Positions 1 through 8,866 of a stretch of DNA of 64,000 nt are shown piece after piece. Source of the stretch: Pseudomonas sp. MAG733B (GTDB lineage Bacteria > Pseudomonadota > Gammaproteobacteria > Pseudomonadales > Pseudomonadaceae). Each line of letters starts with the position of its first letter. The first letter of the stretch is position 1. Both the position numbers and the translations under genes were made by a program. The notes under the pieces are model-generated. The model did not search any database, had not been told where the DNA came from, and saw only the letters and a program-made list of their open reading frames with translations. Location: the NCBI RefSeq assembly GCF_036884845.1, contig NZ_CP145732.1, forward strand, positions 3,100,001 through 3,164,000. The letters run 5' to 3'.

Positions 1-348
1 GTGCAAGCTGGTGCAGTGAACGATGTGGTTGTTCAGCGCAATGTGTTCACGCTCGGCGCTGTTGTTGATCAGCACATCGACGCTGCCGAAGCGCTCTTCA
101 ACCGCCGCCAGCGCCGCCTCGATACTGGGACGACGGGCGCTGTCGAGGCTGACGGTCAACACTTCGCCGCCTTCCCAGCGCAGGTCCGCCGTCAATTGTT
201 CCAGCTGCGAAGGGTGCTGTGCGCCAATGGCCACACGGGCACCGGCAAGACTGATCAACCGGGCGAAATGCGCGCCCAAACGAGTGGTGGCATCGGCCAC
301 GAGTACGGTTTTTCCGGCCATGGAAAACGGTTGCATGAGGTCGCTCAT
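1..348 (-). CDS. Short-chain dehydrogenase/reductase, N-terminal part
   Basis: The gene is cut by the window edge; 116 residues are visible. The N-terminus has a Rossmann-like segment (KTVLVADATTRLGAHFARL) and, near residues 90-98, the family landmark DVLINN. The usual TGxxxGIG glycine motif is degenerate here (VADATTRLG), so cofactor binding may be atypical. The ATG at 348 is preceded by GGAGG at a spacing of about 7. A REP pair separates it from the next upstream gene in the same direction, so it is probably the distal gene of the leftward acyl-CoA catabolic operon. Substrate unknown. Confidence 0.8.
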   Translation of the reverse strand, partial: MSDLMQPFSMAGKTVLVADATTRLGAHFARLISLAGARVAIGAQHPSQLEQLTADLRWEGGEVLTVSLDSARRPSIEAALAAVEERFGSVDVLINNSAEREHIALNNHIVHCTSLH

Positions 349-453
349 CAACGTGCCTCCATCGGTGCGGCACGGCGCAGGGTGCTTTCAGTCATGTTCA
401 TGGGGTGATCCTGCGGTCATCAAGCTCATGCAGAGTGGTGGCAAGGGAGCTGT

Positions 454-574
454 TGTGGCGAGGGAGCTTGCTCCCGCTCGGCTGCGAAGCAGTCGTCTCC
501 CTGTCAATGCGCAGCAACTGACAGATTGTCGGGGGCCGCTTCGCAGCCCAGCGGGAGCAAGCTCCCTCGCCACA
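454..574. repeat. REP inverted pair
   Basis: Two inverted arms of about 37 nt (454-490 and 538-574) contain the Pseudomonas REP core (GGGAGCTTGCTCCC variant). The pair lies between two same-strand dehydrogenase genes and could affect mRNA processing between them. Confidence 0.9.
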
Positions 575-592
575 GTGTTTGTTGCTTATGGG

Positions 593-1417
593 TTATTGCA
601 GATTGCCGGCGACGGCGATGGTCTGCGCCGTGATGTAGTTCGACTCCGGAGAGCAGAACAGGTACACGGCGTCGGCCGCTTCCTTGGTGGTGCCGGGGCG
701 ACCCAACGGGTTGCGCTGGGCGAACGACTTGGCCGCTTCCGGGCTGATGCCGACGCGGATGTCGCGGCCTTCGATGTTCACGGTCGCGCCGGCATGGGCG
801 TCGGCGCTGGTCATGCGGGTTTCGATGAAACCGAAGGCCACGGCGTTGACGTTGACCTTGAAGCGGCCCCATTCGCGTGCCAGGGCACGGGTCATGCCGA
901 GCACACCGGCCTTGGCCGAGGAATAGTTCATCTGCCCGGCGTTGCCGTTGAGCGCCGACACCGACGAGATGTTCACCACTTTGCGGAACACTTCACGTTC
1001 GGCGGCGGCGTCTGCCTGTGCTTGTGCCTTGATGATCGGGTAGGCGGCACGCAGGATGCGGAATGGCGCGGTCATGTGGCAGTCGAGAATGGCGTACCAC
1101 TGCTCGTCACTCATCTTCTGGATCACGTCGTCCCAGGTGTAGCCGGCGTTGTTGACGATGATGTCGATGCCATTGAAGTTGTCCATCGCGGTCTTGATGT
1201 AGCGCTCGGCGAAATCCGGGGCGCTGACGTTGCCGTGGCAGACAGCGGCTTCGCCACCCATTTTGCGGATCATCTCAGCGGTCTCGTGGGCCGGATCGGC
1301 GTCGAGGTCGTTGATCACGATGCGCGCGCCTTCGCTTGCCAGTTTCAGGGCGATTTGCTGGCCGATGCCACGACCGGAACCGGTGACCAGTGCGATTTTG
1401 CCGTCGAGTTTTGCCAT
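593..1417 (-). CDS. SDR oxidoreductase, FabG-like 3-hydroxyacyl dehydrogenase/3-oxoacyl reductase
   Basis: This 274-residue classical SDR has TGSGRGIG at residues 12-19 for NAD(P) binding, NNAG near 90, a catalytic Ser in NISSVSALNG and the YxxxK pair in MNYSSAKAG. The reading frame ends in the conserved SPESNYITAQTIAVAGN segment. GAGGAG lies about 10 nt upstream of the start. It follows the two MaoC-type genes in the leftward operon, which fits oxidation of the 3-hydroxyacyl-CoA made by a hydratase. Some relatives act in the opposite direction, so the direction is inferred from the catabolic neighbours. Confidence 0.9.
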   Translation of the reverse strand: MAKLDGKIALVTGSGRGIGQQIALKLASEGARIVINDLDADPAHETAEMIRKMGGEAAVCHGNVSAPDFAERYIKTAMDNFNGIDIIVNNAGYTWDDVIQKMSDEQWYAILDCHMTAPFRILRAAYPIIKAQAQADAAAEREVFRKVVNISSVSALNGNAGQMNYSSAKAGVLGMTRALAREWGRFKVNVNAVAFGFIETRMTSADAHAGATVNIEGRDIRVGISPEAAKSFAQRNPLGRPGTTKEAADAVYLFCSPESNYITAQTIAVAGNLQ

Positions 1418-1447
1418 GGGGTGTTGCTCCTCAATTCTTGGGTTTGT

Positions 1448-1864
1448 TTACAGAGCGATCACAGCGTCACCAATAATCTTGGTGGCGCCGTATTGATTGG
1501 TGGTGCGCACTTCGACCTTGATGCGTTGCTCGCCGTCTACTTCAAAACGCTCGACTACAGCACCGGTGCAGGTGATCTGGTGGCCCAGGTGGGTGATACC
1601 GAGAAAGCGCACGCCGAACTCGCGCAACTGGCGCTGATCGACCCATTGGGTCAGCAGGCGACCGAGGTAGGCCATCGACAACATGCCGTGGGCGAACACG
1701 TCGGGCATGCCGGCCTTGCGTGCGTAATCGGTGTCGATGTGGATGGCGTTGTAGTCACCCGACGCACCGGCAAACAGCGCCAGGGTGGTGCGGTTGATCG
1801 GCGGCAGGGCCAGCGGTGGCAGGGTGTCGCCGACGTTGATTGTTTCCAGGCTTATGGCGTTCAT
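1448..1864 (-). CDS. MaoC-family hotdog hydratase (single domain)
   Basis: This 138-residue hotdog-fold protein carries the hydratase-2 signature GASGDYNAIHID at residues 33-44, including the catalytic Asp and His. Such proteins hydrate trans-2-enoyl-CoA or dehydrate 3-hydroxyacyl thioesters. It lies 14 nt downstream of another single-hotdog MaoC-like gene. That arrangement is typical of enzymes made from two different hotdog subunits, such as mycobacterial HadAB or ChsH1/ChsH2. I infer it is the catalytic subunit of such a pair. GGAGAAC precedes the ATG. Confidence 0.88.
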   Translation of the reverse strand: MNAISLETINVGDTLPPLALPPINRTTLALFAGASGDYNAIHIDTDYARKAGMPDVFAHGMLSMAYLGRLLTQWVDQRQLREFGVRFLGITHLGHQITCTGAVVERFEVDGEQRIKVEVRTTNQYGATKIIGDAVIAL

Positions 1865-1878
1865 GGTTGTTCTCCGCT

Positions 1879-2319
1879 TCAGCTGTTGCGCTGCACGAGC
1901 ACGCTGCGCAGGTCCGCGACGTGCTCACCGTGCTGATTGGTGACTCGGGTTTCGCGCACCACGAATTCCAGCGCGCCACCTTTCTTGTCGTAGATGTCGG
2001 CGATGCGCACATCGAAGCGCAGGGTGTCGCCGGCATAGGCCATGCGGTGATAACGGAACGACTCTTCACCGTGCAGGATGCGCGCGGTGACGATGCCCAG
2101 TTCGTCACGCCAGGCGTTCGACGGGATCTGGAATTCCAGCGAGAACAGGAAGGTCGGCGGTAACGGCAGACCAGGATGGCCGGCATCGCGAGCAGCCTGC
2201 TCGTCGAAGTAGATCGGGTTGGTTTCCCCGGTGGCCCTGGCGAAGAAACGCAGTTGCCCGGCTTCAGCGGTGGCGAGGAACGTGGGCAGTTGTCTGCCGA
2301 TGTGTTTCTTGTCGATCAT
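1879..2319 (-). CDS. MaoC-like N-terminal (FAS1-type) dehydratase subunit
   Basis: This 146-residue protein resembles the N-terminal hotdog half of MaoC-like and FAS1-type dehydratases (ARATGETNPIYFDEQAARDAG, then LPLPPTFLFSLEF). It keeps N-P-I-Y at the position where the catalytic partner has the D-x-N-x-x-H hydratase motif, so it is probably the non-catalytic or substrate-shaping partner of the 138-residue hydratase just downstream. AGGAG precedes the start. The position between thiolase and hydratase supports a beta-oxidation role. Confidence 0.85.
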   Translation of the reverse strand: MIDKKHIGRQLPTFLATAEAGQLRFFARATGETNPIYFDEQAARDAGHPGLPLPPTFLFSLEFQIPSNAWRDELGIVTARILHGEESFRYHRMAYAGDTLRFDVRIADIYDKKGGALEFVVRETRVTNQHGEHVADLRSVLVQRNS

Positions 2320-2349
2320 CTGAGTGACTCCTCTTCAATGCCCGCGGCT

Positions 2350-3534
2350 TCAGTGCTTCTGGTACACGGTGACGACACAGGCACCGCCCAGGCCGAGGTT
2401 GTGTTGCACCGCGATGCGCGCGTCCTGCACCTGGCGTTTGTCGGCGGTGCCGCGCAACTGGTGGGTCAGCTCGTAGCACTGCGCAAGACCGGTGGCACCC
2501 AGCGGGTGGCCCTTGGAGAGCAGGCCGCCAGACGGGTTGGTCACCCACTCGCCGCCGTAGGTGTTGTCGCCATCGTTGACCAGTTGCTCGGCGCTACCTT
2601 CGGCGCACAGGCCCAGGCCTTCGTACGTCAGCAGCTCGTTCTGCGCGAAGCAGTCGTGCAACTCGATCACGTCGATGTCTTTTGGCCCGATGCCGGCCTG
2701 GTTGTAGGCGATGTCGGCGGCCATGCGCGTCATGTCGAAACCGACCACGCGGATCATGTCTTTGGCGTCGTAAGTGCTCGGCAGGTCGGTGGTCAGGGAC
2801 TGGCCGGCCATCAACACGTCGGTGCGCAGGCCGTGCTTCTTCGCGAAGGCTTCGGAAACCACGATGCTGGCGGCGGCGCCGCAGGTCGGCGGACAGGCCA
2901 TCAAGCGGGTCAGCACGCCTTCCCAGAGCATTGGCGCAGCCATGACTTCTTCGGTGCTGACCACGTTGCGGAACACCGCCAGCGGGTTGTTGGCCGCGTG
3001 ACGGCTGGCCTTGGCGCGGATCTTGGCGAAGGTGTCCAGTTGCGTGCCGTACTTCTGCATGTGGGCGAAACCGGCACCGGCGAACTGGCGGATCGCCGTC
3101 GGCAGGTCGGGCATGCCGACCAGTTCGTTGGTCAACTTGAGCGCGCGTTCGGTGGCCGGCGCGCGATCGGTCCAGGCGGACTTCAGCGCGCCCGGGTTCA
3201 TCTGTTCGAAGCCGAACGCCAGGGCGCAGTCCACCGCGCCGCTGGCCACGGCCTGACGCGCCAGGAACAACGCACTGGAACCAGTGGCGCAATTGTTGTT
3301 GACGTTGATCAGCGGGATGCCGGTCATGCCCACGCGATACAACGCTTTCTGGCCGCAGGTGGAGTCGCCGTAGACATATCCGGCGTAGGCCTGCTGGATG
3401 TCACGAAAGTCGAGGCCGCAATCGGCCAGGGCCAGGCGAATCGCTTGTTCACCCATGATGTCGTAGGGCTCGTTGGTCCCCGGTTTTTTGAACTGGATCA
3501 TGCCGACGCCAGCCACGAACACTTTTTGGCTCAT
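2350..3534 (-). CDS. Lipid-transfer protein / SCPx-type thiolase
   Basis: This 394-residue thiolase-fold protein has the nucleophile Cys82 in NNNCATGSSALF, the HDCFAQNE segment and GHPLGATG near the C-terminus, as in SCPx-type thiolases and Ltp proteins. These cleave 3-oxoacyl-CoA thiolytically, or act as aldolases in steroid side-chain breakdown. No DUF35 partner, needed by Ltp2-type aldolases, is visible nearby, so thiolysis is the simpler reading. It is a clear paralogue of the gene at 13373-14581. AAGGAAA precedes the ATG. Confidence 0.9.
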   Translation of the reverse strand: MSQKVFVAGVGMIQFKKPGTNEPYDIMGEQAIRLALADCGLDFRDIQQAYAGYVYGDSTCGQKALYRVGMTGIPLINVNNNCATGSSALFLARQAVASGAVDCALAFGFEQMNPGALKSAWTDRAPATERALKLTNELVGMPDLPTAIRQFAGAGFAHMQKYGTQLDTFAKIRAKASRHAANNPLAVFRNVVSTEEVMAAPMLWEGVLTRLMACPPTCGAAASIVVSEAFAKKHGLRTDVLMAGQSLTTDLPSTYDAKDMIRVVGFDMTRMAADIAYNQAGIGPKDIDVIELHDCFAQNELLTYEGLGLCAEGSAEQLVNDGDNTYGGEWVTNPSGGLLSKGHPLGATGLAQCYELTHQLRGTADKRQVQDARIAVQHNLGLGGACVVTVYQKH

Positions 3535-3561
3535 CGTTGTTTTCCTTGTTGTTAGAGAGAT

Positions 3562-4701
3562 TCAGAGCTTGCGCGCGATCATTTCGCGCATGACTTCACT
3601 GGTGCCGCCGTAGATGCGGTTGACGCGCATGTCGACAAACGCGCGGGCGATCGGGTACTCCATCATGTAGCCGTAGCCACCGTGGAGCTGAACCATGTCG
3701 TCGATGCATTTCCACAGGGTTTCGGTGGTGTAGAGCTTGGCGATCGCGGCTTCTTCGAGGGTCAGGCGCCGACGCATGTGTTCGCCCAGGTAGTAATCGA
3801 CCATGACGCGCATGGCGGTGGCCTGGGCCTTGATGTCGGCGAGCTTGAACTTGGTGTTCTGGAAGTCCCACACGGTCTGATTGAACGCCTTGCGGTCTTT
3901 CACGTACTCGATGGTCTGCTTGAGCAGGCTTTCCAGTTTGGCGGCGGCGGACACGGCGATGGAGAAGCGTTCTTGCGGCAGTTCGCCCATCAGGTAGGTG
4001 AAGCCCAGGCCTTCTTCACCGAGGCGATTGCCTACCGGCACGCGAACGTTGTCGAAGAACAATTCGGCGGTGTCCTGGGCGTGCTGGCCGACCTTTTCGA
4101 GTTTGCGCCCGCGCTTGAAGCCGGCGCGGTTGGTTTCCACGGCGATCAGGCTGATGCCCTTGGCGCCGGCGGTTGGGTCGGTCTTGCACACGACGATCAC
4201 CAGGTCGGCGGTCAGGCCGTTGCTGATGAAGGTCTTGCTGCCATTGATGACGTATTCGTCGCCCTCGCGTACGGCGGTGGTGCGCACGGCTTTCAGGTCG
4301 CTGCCGGTGCCGGGTTCGGTCATGGCGATGGCGAGGATGATTTCGCCTGAGCAGATGCCCGGCAGCCATTTCTGTTTCTGTTCGTCGTTGCCGCAGCGGT
4401 TGATATACGGGGCGATAACGTCGGAATGCATGCCGAAATAGGCACCGCTCACACCGGCCCGGGCGAACTCTTCGTTGAACACCGCGCAGTGGCCGAAATC
4501 ACCGCCGCCGCCACCGTATTCGGTGGGCAGGCTGATGCCGAGCAAACCTTCGCGACCGGCCTTGAGCCAGGTTTTCCGGTCGACCTGACCGGCCTTGTCC
4601 CACTCGGCCTGACGAGGCAGGCACTCACGCTCGAAGAAACGCCGCACGGTGGTACGGAACATTTCATGGTCGTCGCGGAAAACGGTTCGGGCGATGTGCA
4701 C
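3562..4701 (-). CDS. Acyl-CoA dehydrogenase (first paralogue)
   Basis: This FAD-dependent acyl-CoA dehydrogenase introduces the 2,3-double bond in acyl-CoA. It has AMTEPGTGSDLKA (substrate/FAD loop), KTFISNG, and a C-terminal LHGGYGYM...RIYGGTSEV. The YGGT motif replaces the YEGT carrying the catalytic Glu of medium-chain enzymes, a pattern also seen in long-chain dehydrogenases whose base lies in another helix. I chose the GTG at 4701: it has GGAG upstream and gives 379 residues, matching the paralogue at 12202. A longer frame to 4791 would run through the operator palindrome. It is probably first in the leftward operon. Confidence 0.93.
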   Translation of the reverse strand: MHIARTVFRDDHEMFRTTVRRFFERECLPRQAEWDKAGQVDRKTWLKAGREGLLGISLPTEYGGGGGDFGHCAVFNEEFARAGVSGAYFGMHSDVIAPYINRCGNDEQKQKWLPGICSGEIILAIAMTEPGTGSDLKAVRTTAVREGDEYVINGSKTFISNGLTADLVIVVCKTDPTAGAKGISLIAVETNRAGFKRGRKLEKVGQHAQDTAELFFDNVRVPVGNRLGEEGLGFTYLMGELPQERFSIAVSAAAKLESLLKQTIEYVKDRKAFNQTVWDFQNTKFKLADIKAQATAMRVMVDYYLGEHMRRRLTLEEAAIAKLYTTETLWKCIDDMVQLHGGYGYMMEYPIARAFVDMRVNRIYGGTSEVMREMIARKL

Positions 4702-4785
4702 GCAAGACTCCTCATCGATGGCAGGCCGGCAGTGGGCCGAGCGCCTGTGAATGAGGCTTACGATAGGTGGGGGGCATCGGACGAA

Positions 4786-4806
4786 CGCCACCCGAGGTGG
4801 GTGGCG
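4786..4806. promoter_or_regulatory. Palindromic operator, site A
   Basis: Perfect 8-nt arms CGCCACCC and GGGTGGCG flank a 5-nt spacer (GAGGT). The centre is about 95 nt upstream of the acyl-CoA dehydrogenase start at 4701. The same core recurs at sites B, C, E and F in this cluster. Confidence 0.7.
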
Positions 4807-4850
4807 GGTTGGAAATTCAGGACAACTGTTTTTTTTGAATCAAACACAAT

Positions 4851-4946
4851 CCCTGTGGGAGCTAGCCTGCTAGCGATGGCGGACTGTCAATCAATTCAAA
4901 TGTCGACTGTCACTCCGTCATCGCTAGCAGGCTAGCTCCCACAGGG
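4851..4946. repeat. REP inverted pair
   Basis: Perfect 28-nt inverted arms (4851-4878 and 4919-4946) contain GTGGGAGCTAGCCTGCTAGCG. The pair lies just past the 3' end of the MalT-like regulator and could separate its transcript from the operon that follows. Confidence 0.92.
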
Positions 4947-4960
4947 TTCTCTATTGGCAG

Positions 4961-7828
4961 TTAGTGGGTGGCAGTGCCTGGATCGTCCCGCGACTCCAGA
5001 TCCCGAACCCGCGCCACCGCTTCATCGCGGCTGCTGACGCCGAGCTTGCTGTAGATGTGGCTCAGGTGCCATTTCACGGTTTCCGGGGACAGCCCCAGGG
5101 CGCGGGCAATTTTCTTGTTGGGCAAGGCTTGGGCCAGCAGGCGCACGACTTCGATTTCCCGCTCGCTCAAGGGCTCGATGCCGGCCGCCAGCGGTTTGCT
5201 GGTTGTCGGTGTGGCCGGTTTATCCTTCGAGACGGCAGGCGCTGTCACGTTGGCCGCTTGCAGCCGCTCGACATAGAACGCCAGCACCGGGTCGAGGGTT
5301 TCCCGGCTGGCGATCTCGGAGATCAGCTTCAGCCCATCCTGATGGGCATCGAGCAGACTGCGCACCAGACCGAAGCGCTGCCCCCGGCGCAAGGCTTCCA
5401 TGATCTTGTCCCGCGCCAGTTCATGATTGCCGCGCTCGGACTCGATCACCGCACCCAGGACCAGCAGGCGCACCGTGCCGAGTTGGCGGCGATGGCGTTC
5501 GCAGGTCTCGATCAATCGTTCGATGCGCGTCGCCGCACCGTTCAGGTCGCCTTGAGCCAGTTGCCAGCGCACACGGGCGTTTTCGGTGAGGATGTGGATT
5601 TCCTTGAGCGCCGTGTGCCCGGCATCCGGGTGACGGGCATCGATGGCCTCCAGGCGCGTCAGTTTGGCGTGGGCCGCCGCCGATTCGCCGAGGATCAACA
5701 ACCAGCGCACCTGCCAGGTCAGGCAATACGCTTGCAGCCGTTCCAGGCCGAGCTTGATCGCGTACTCGTCCAGCCGTTCGACGAACGCCAGCGCTTCCTG
5801 CTGGTTGCCCGCCAGCCATTGCACGTTCCAAAGTACTTGCAGCACGCGCAGGACCGAGTCGGGGATCGAAATCCGCTCCAGGATATCGATCCAGCCCGAC
5901 AGCAGTTTGAACGCTGCGTCGACGTCGTTGGTTTCGTACAGCACTTCGCCCAGCAGCGCAGCGGAGAGGTAAGTCGCGTCGGCGCCGGCCTTGCCGCACT
6001 GGCCGGCCTCATGCAGCACATCGCGATAAACCCTTTCCGCCTGGGTCATCTGGCCTTCCAGCGCCAGGCTCAGGCCAATCATGCAACGCCCCTGAAGGCT
6101 GCCCGCCGTGGTGCCCAGCAACGGCTCGCCATTGATCAGCAAGGCAGGGCGGTCGAGTTGCACCTGGCGGGCCTTTTCATATTCGCCGCGATGCATGTAC
6201 AGCCACGACAGGATGTTCGCGCAAGAACCGATGGCCACGCTGTTGCTGCCCGGTGGCGGGTTGAGCAATTGCGGCAGCACCGACATGGCCGCGTCGGTGT
6301 CATCCCGCTGCAATGCCAGGGAAGCGCGCAGCAGCGAGATCATGAAACGGTCATGCACCTCGCTCTCGGGAACGTCGCGGAACAGTTGCTCCAGGCTGTT
6401 GGTGCAGGCATCGAAATCCCGGGCATAGAGTTGCATCCGGGCCTTGAGGATCCGCAGCTTGACCCGCGCCTGTACTTGCTCGACCGGCAGCAGCCGAACC
6501 AGCTCGATCAACATGCGCAGGTCGCCATGGGCATACAGCGCCTCGGCGTTCTGCTCCACCAGATCGGCAGCGGCCGAGGGATCGCCGCCCATCACCGCAT
6601 GGTGCACTGCTTCGTCCAGGTAACGATGGTCACGGAACCAGTTCCAGGCACGGACATGCACGGCGTGTTGTTCGGCCTGGCTGCGTGAATCGAAATACTT
6701 GAGCAGGGTTTCGCGCAGCAACGGGTGCAGGCGGTACCAGGTTTCGCGTTCGGCGCTGTCCACCGGGATCAGGAACAAATTGTCCCGCTCCAGGCGCGCC
6801 AGCAGCGCATTGGCTTCGGAAACCGCCTCGGGATGACCACTGAGGGCGGCGCACAGCGAAGCACAAAAGCGGTTGCAGACGGCCATGAGCAACATCAGGT
6901 CGAGATCGGTCGGAGACAGGTGGGACAGCACCTCGACTTCAAAAAACTTGGCGAAGGCCTGATTGTCCCGCACCTGAATCTGTACTGAAGGGGTGCCCGT
7001 GGTCGCCGGTGGCCGGTTCTTTTTGCGGCTGACCGCGAGCAGTTGCAGGCCCGCCGCCCAACCGTCGGTCAGCTCGTGCATCTGCTTGGCGTCGCGGGCG
7101 TCGATCTCGCCCAGTTGCGCCTTGAGGAATTGCTCGGATTCCGCCGGGGTAAAGCGCAAGTCGCGCAGGTTCAATTCCAGCACCAGCTCCTGGCTGCGCA
7201 ACCGCGCCAGGGACAACGGCACGGCGCTGCGCGAGACCAGCGCCAGATGCAGGTTGACCGGCGCGTAGTCGATCAGCCATTGCAGGGCCTGATGAATGCC
7301 CACGTCGGTCAGGTGATGAAGGTCATCGAGCACCAGCACCAGTTCGCGGCCGCGACTGGCAATGCTGCGCACCAGGGTGATGACCGTGCGTTCCACCGCT
7401 TCGCTGTCGATGCCGCGACCTTCCAGCTGGGTGGCTTCGCGCACCAGCGCGGGGTCGATCTGGCCGAGACTGGCGAGCAGATAATCGATGAAACGGGTCA
7501 ATTCGTTGTCATCAGCCGACAGCGTCAACCACGCCACATCGAACCCCAACGGCATCAGCGCCTGGCGCCAGGCAATCAGCGTCGAGGTCTTGCCGCAACC
7601 GGCCGGGCCCTTGAGCACGATGCAGCGCTGGCGGCGGGCCTTGAGCATTTGTTCTTGCAGGCGTTCGCGGGAAATCAGGCGCCCGGCGCTGCGCGGCGGA
7701 ACCAGTTTGGTGCTGACGATCGGCGACTGTGACGGATTCAAGACCTGGCTCGCGAGCGTGTCCGATGCATTGGACTTGCGGTGTTTGTCCATGGGGTTGT
7801 CCGAATCATTTTTGTTTTGAGAATGCAT
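4961..7828 (-). CDS. MalT-like LuxR-family transcriptional activator
   Basis: This 955-residue regulator has a STAND/MalT architecture. The Walker A motif GPAGCGKT is at residues 74-81, a Walker B-like [11 protein letters not shown] follows, then a long helical tetratricopeptide-type region. The C-terminal LuxR helix-turn-helix ([14 protein letters not shown] through [19 protein letters not shown]) lies near residues 885-945. Such proteins are ATP-dependent activators switched on by an inducer bound by the central region. The start is uncertain: ATG at 7828 or 7792, neither with a strong ribosome site; frames beyond 7828 would run into the divergent hydratase gene. Operator-like site B lies between the two genes. 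Confidence 0.9.
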   Translation of the reverse strand: MHSQNKNDSDNPMDKHRKSNASDTLASQVLNPSQSPIVSTKLVPPRSAGRLISRERLQEQMLKARRQRCIVLKGPAGCGKTSTLIAWRQALMPLGFDVAWLTLSADDNELTRFIDYLLASLGQIDPALVREATQLEGRGIDSEAVERTVITLVRSIASRGRELVLVLDDLHHLTDVGIHQALQWLIDYAPVNLHLALVSRSAVPLSLARLRSQELVLELNLRDLRFTPAESEQFLKAQLGEIDARDAKQMHELTDGWAAGLQLLAVSRKKNRPPATTGTPSVQIQVRDNQAFAKFFEVEVLSHLSPTDLDLMLLMAVCNRFCASLCAALSGHPEAVSEANALLARLERDNLFLIPVDSAERETWYRLHPLLRETLLKYFDSRSQAEQHAVHVRAWNWFRDHRYLDEAVHHAVMGGDPSAAADLVEQNAEALYAHGDLRMLIELVRLLPVEQVQARVKLRILKARMQLYARDFDACTNSLEQLFRDVPESEVHDRFMISLLRASLALQRDDTDAAMSVLPQLLNPPPGSNSVAIGSCANILSWLYMHRGEYEKARQVQLDRPALLINGEPLLGTTAGSLQGRCMIGLSLALEGQMTQAERVYRDVLHEAGQCGKAGADATYLSAALLGEVLYETNDVDAAFKLLSGWIDILERISIPDSVLRVLQVLWNVQWLAGNQQEALAFVERLDEYAIKLGLERLQAYCLTWQVRWLLILGESAAAHAKLTRLEAIDARHPDAGHTALKEIHILTENARVRWQLAQGDLNGAATRIERLIETCERHRRQLGTVRLLVLGAVIESERGNHELARDKIMEALRRGQRFGLVRSLLDAHQDGLKLISEIASRETLDPVLAFYVERLQAANVTAPAVSKDKPATPTTSKPLAAGIEPLSEREIEVVRLLAQALPNKKIARALGLSPETVKWHLSHIYSKLGVSSRDEAVARVRDLESRDDPGTATH

Positions 7829-7886
7829 TGAATCCAATCGAGTGTAACCCACAGCCCGAATGTCATGACCCTGACTTCGGCATCCG

Positions 7887-7903
7887 CCACCCGATGCGGG
7901 TGG
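7887..7903. promoter_or_regulatory. Palindromic operator, site B
   Basis: CCACCC-GATGC-GGGTGG with perfect 6-nt arms lies in the 180-nt divergent space between the MalT-like regulator and the enoyl-CoA hydratase gene. Its centre is about 67 nt from the regulator start and 114 nt from the hydratase start, so it may serve both. Confidence 0.7.
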
Positions 7904-8008
7904 TCGTCGACGATTCACGGATTGATCTACTGGACGGCATAACAACAGGAGTGCCGCCTGGCGCTCCATCAGAACAGCGCAGCAGCGGTGGAGCGCAGGA
8001 GTTAGCCC

Positions 8009-8812
8009 ATGGCCATTCAGTTCAAGATCATCGATCACGTGGCACTGATCACGCTCGATGCGCAACAGTCGAACAATGCGCTGAGCGCCAGCGACCTGAT
8101 GCACCTGCGCAAGACCCTTGGCGCCTGCCAGGATGACGAGCAGGTGCGGGTCATCGTGCTGACCGGTGCCGGAGAGCGTGCCTTTTGTTGCGGCGCGAGC
8201 CACAAGGAATCATTGCGGCCGGCGTCCGGTTTTATCGCCGGGACGTTGAAAAGCCGCGAGACCGAAGCCGAGGAGGGTGGTTACACACGCCTGTTCGACC
8301 TCAGCGACCTGGACATCTGGAAGCCGATCGTCGCCGCGATCAATGGCGCCTGCCTGGGCGGTGGTCTGGAGCTGGCGCTGCAATGTGACCTGCGGATCGC
8401 CGCCGACACGGCCACCTTCGGCTTGCCGGAAGTGCGCGACGCGACCATTCCGGCCGCGGGCGGCGTGCAATTGCTGCTGCGCGCGATTCCCGCCGCCCAC
8501 GCCATGAAAATCGCCCTGACGGGAGAGCCGGTCAGCGCCGGGGAAGCCTTGCGCATCGGGCTGATCATCGACCTGCTGCCCCAGGAGCGATTGCTCTCGA
8601 CGGCCCTGGACCTGGCCGAGCGCATTGCCGCCAACGGCCCGCTGGCGGTGCAGTCGATCAAGCGTTTGGCCCTGCAAACCAGCCACCTGACGCCACGGGA
8701 TTTCGCCATCCAGTCGCATCTTCATTGGGGTTTGTTGCGCGACAGCGAGGATCACGCCGAAGGGCGCATGGCCCTGGCCGAACAACGTAAACCGACCTAC
8801 ACCGGCACCTGA
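8009..8812 (+). CDS. Enoyl-CoA hydratase/isomerase family protein
   Basis: This 267-residue crotonase-fold protein shows the oxyanion-hole segments [12 protein letters not shown] (residues 52-63) and [22 protein letters not shown]. The glutamates expected in a standard hydratase are not obvious: the second lies in a [15 protein letters not shown] segment. Hydration, isomerisation or another crotonase reaction is therefore possible. AGGAG precedes the ATG by 7 nt. It is divergent from the MalT-like regulator and leads an operon with the two acyl-CoA ligases. Confidence 0.88.
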   Translation: MAIQFKIIDHVALITLDAQQSNNALSASDLMHLRKTLGACQDDEQVRVIVLTGAGERAFCCGASHKESLRPASGFIAGTLKSRETEAEEGGYTRLFDLSDLDIWKPIVAAINGACLGGGLELALQCDLRIAADTATFGLPEVRDATIPAAGGVQLLLRAIPAAHAMKIALTGEPVSAGEALRIGLIIDLLPQERLLSTALDLAERIAANGPLAVQSIKRLALQTSHLTPRDFAIQSHLHWGLLRDSEDHAEGRMALAEQRKPTYTGT

Positions 8813-8866
8813 CCCGCTGCGCCCATTTCGTCCCTGCCTGACAACAATAATTTACAGGAGAGCCCC

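Noticed and set aside
4702..4791. Upstream extension of the first acyl-CoA dehydrogenase to an ATG at 4791.
   Set aside because: The added residues are unlike the paralogue, and the GTG at 4701 has a good ribosome site and gives equal length.
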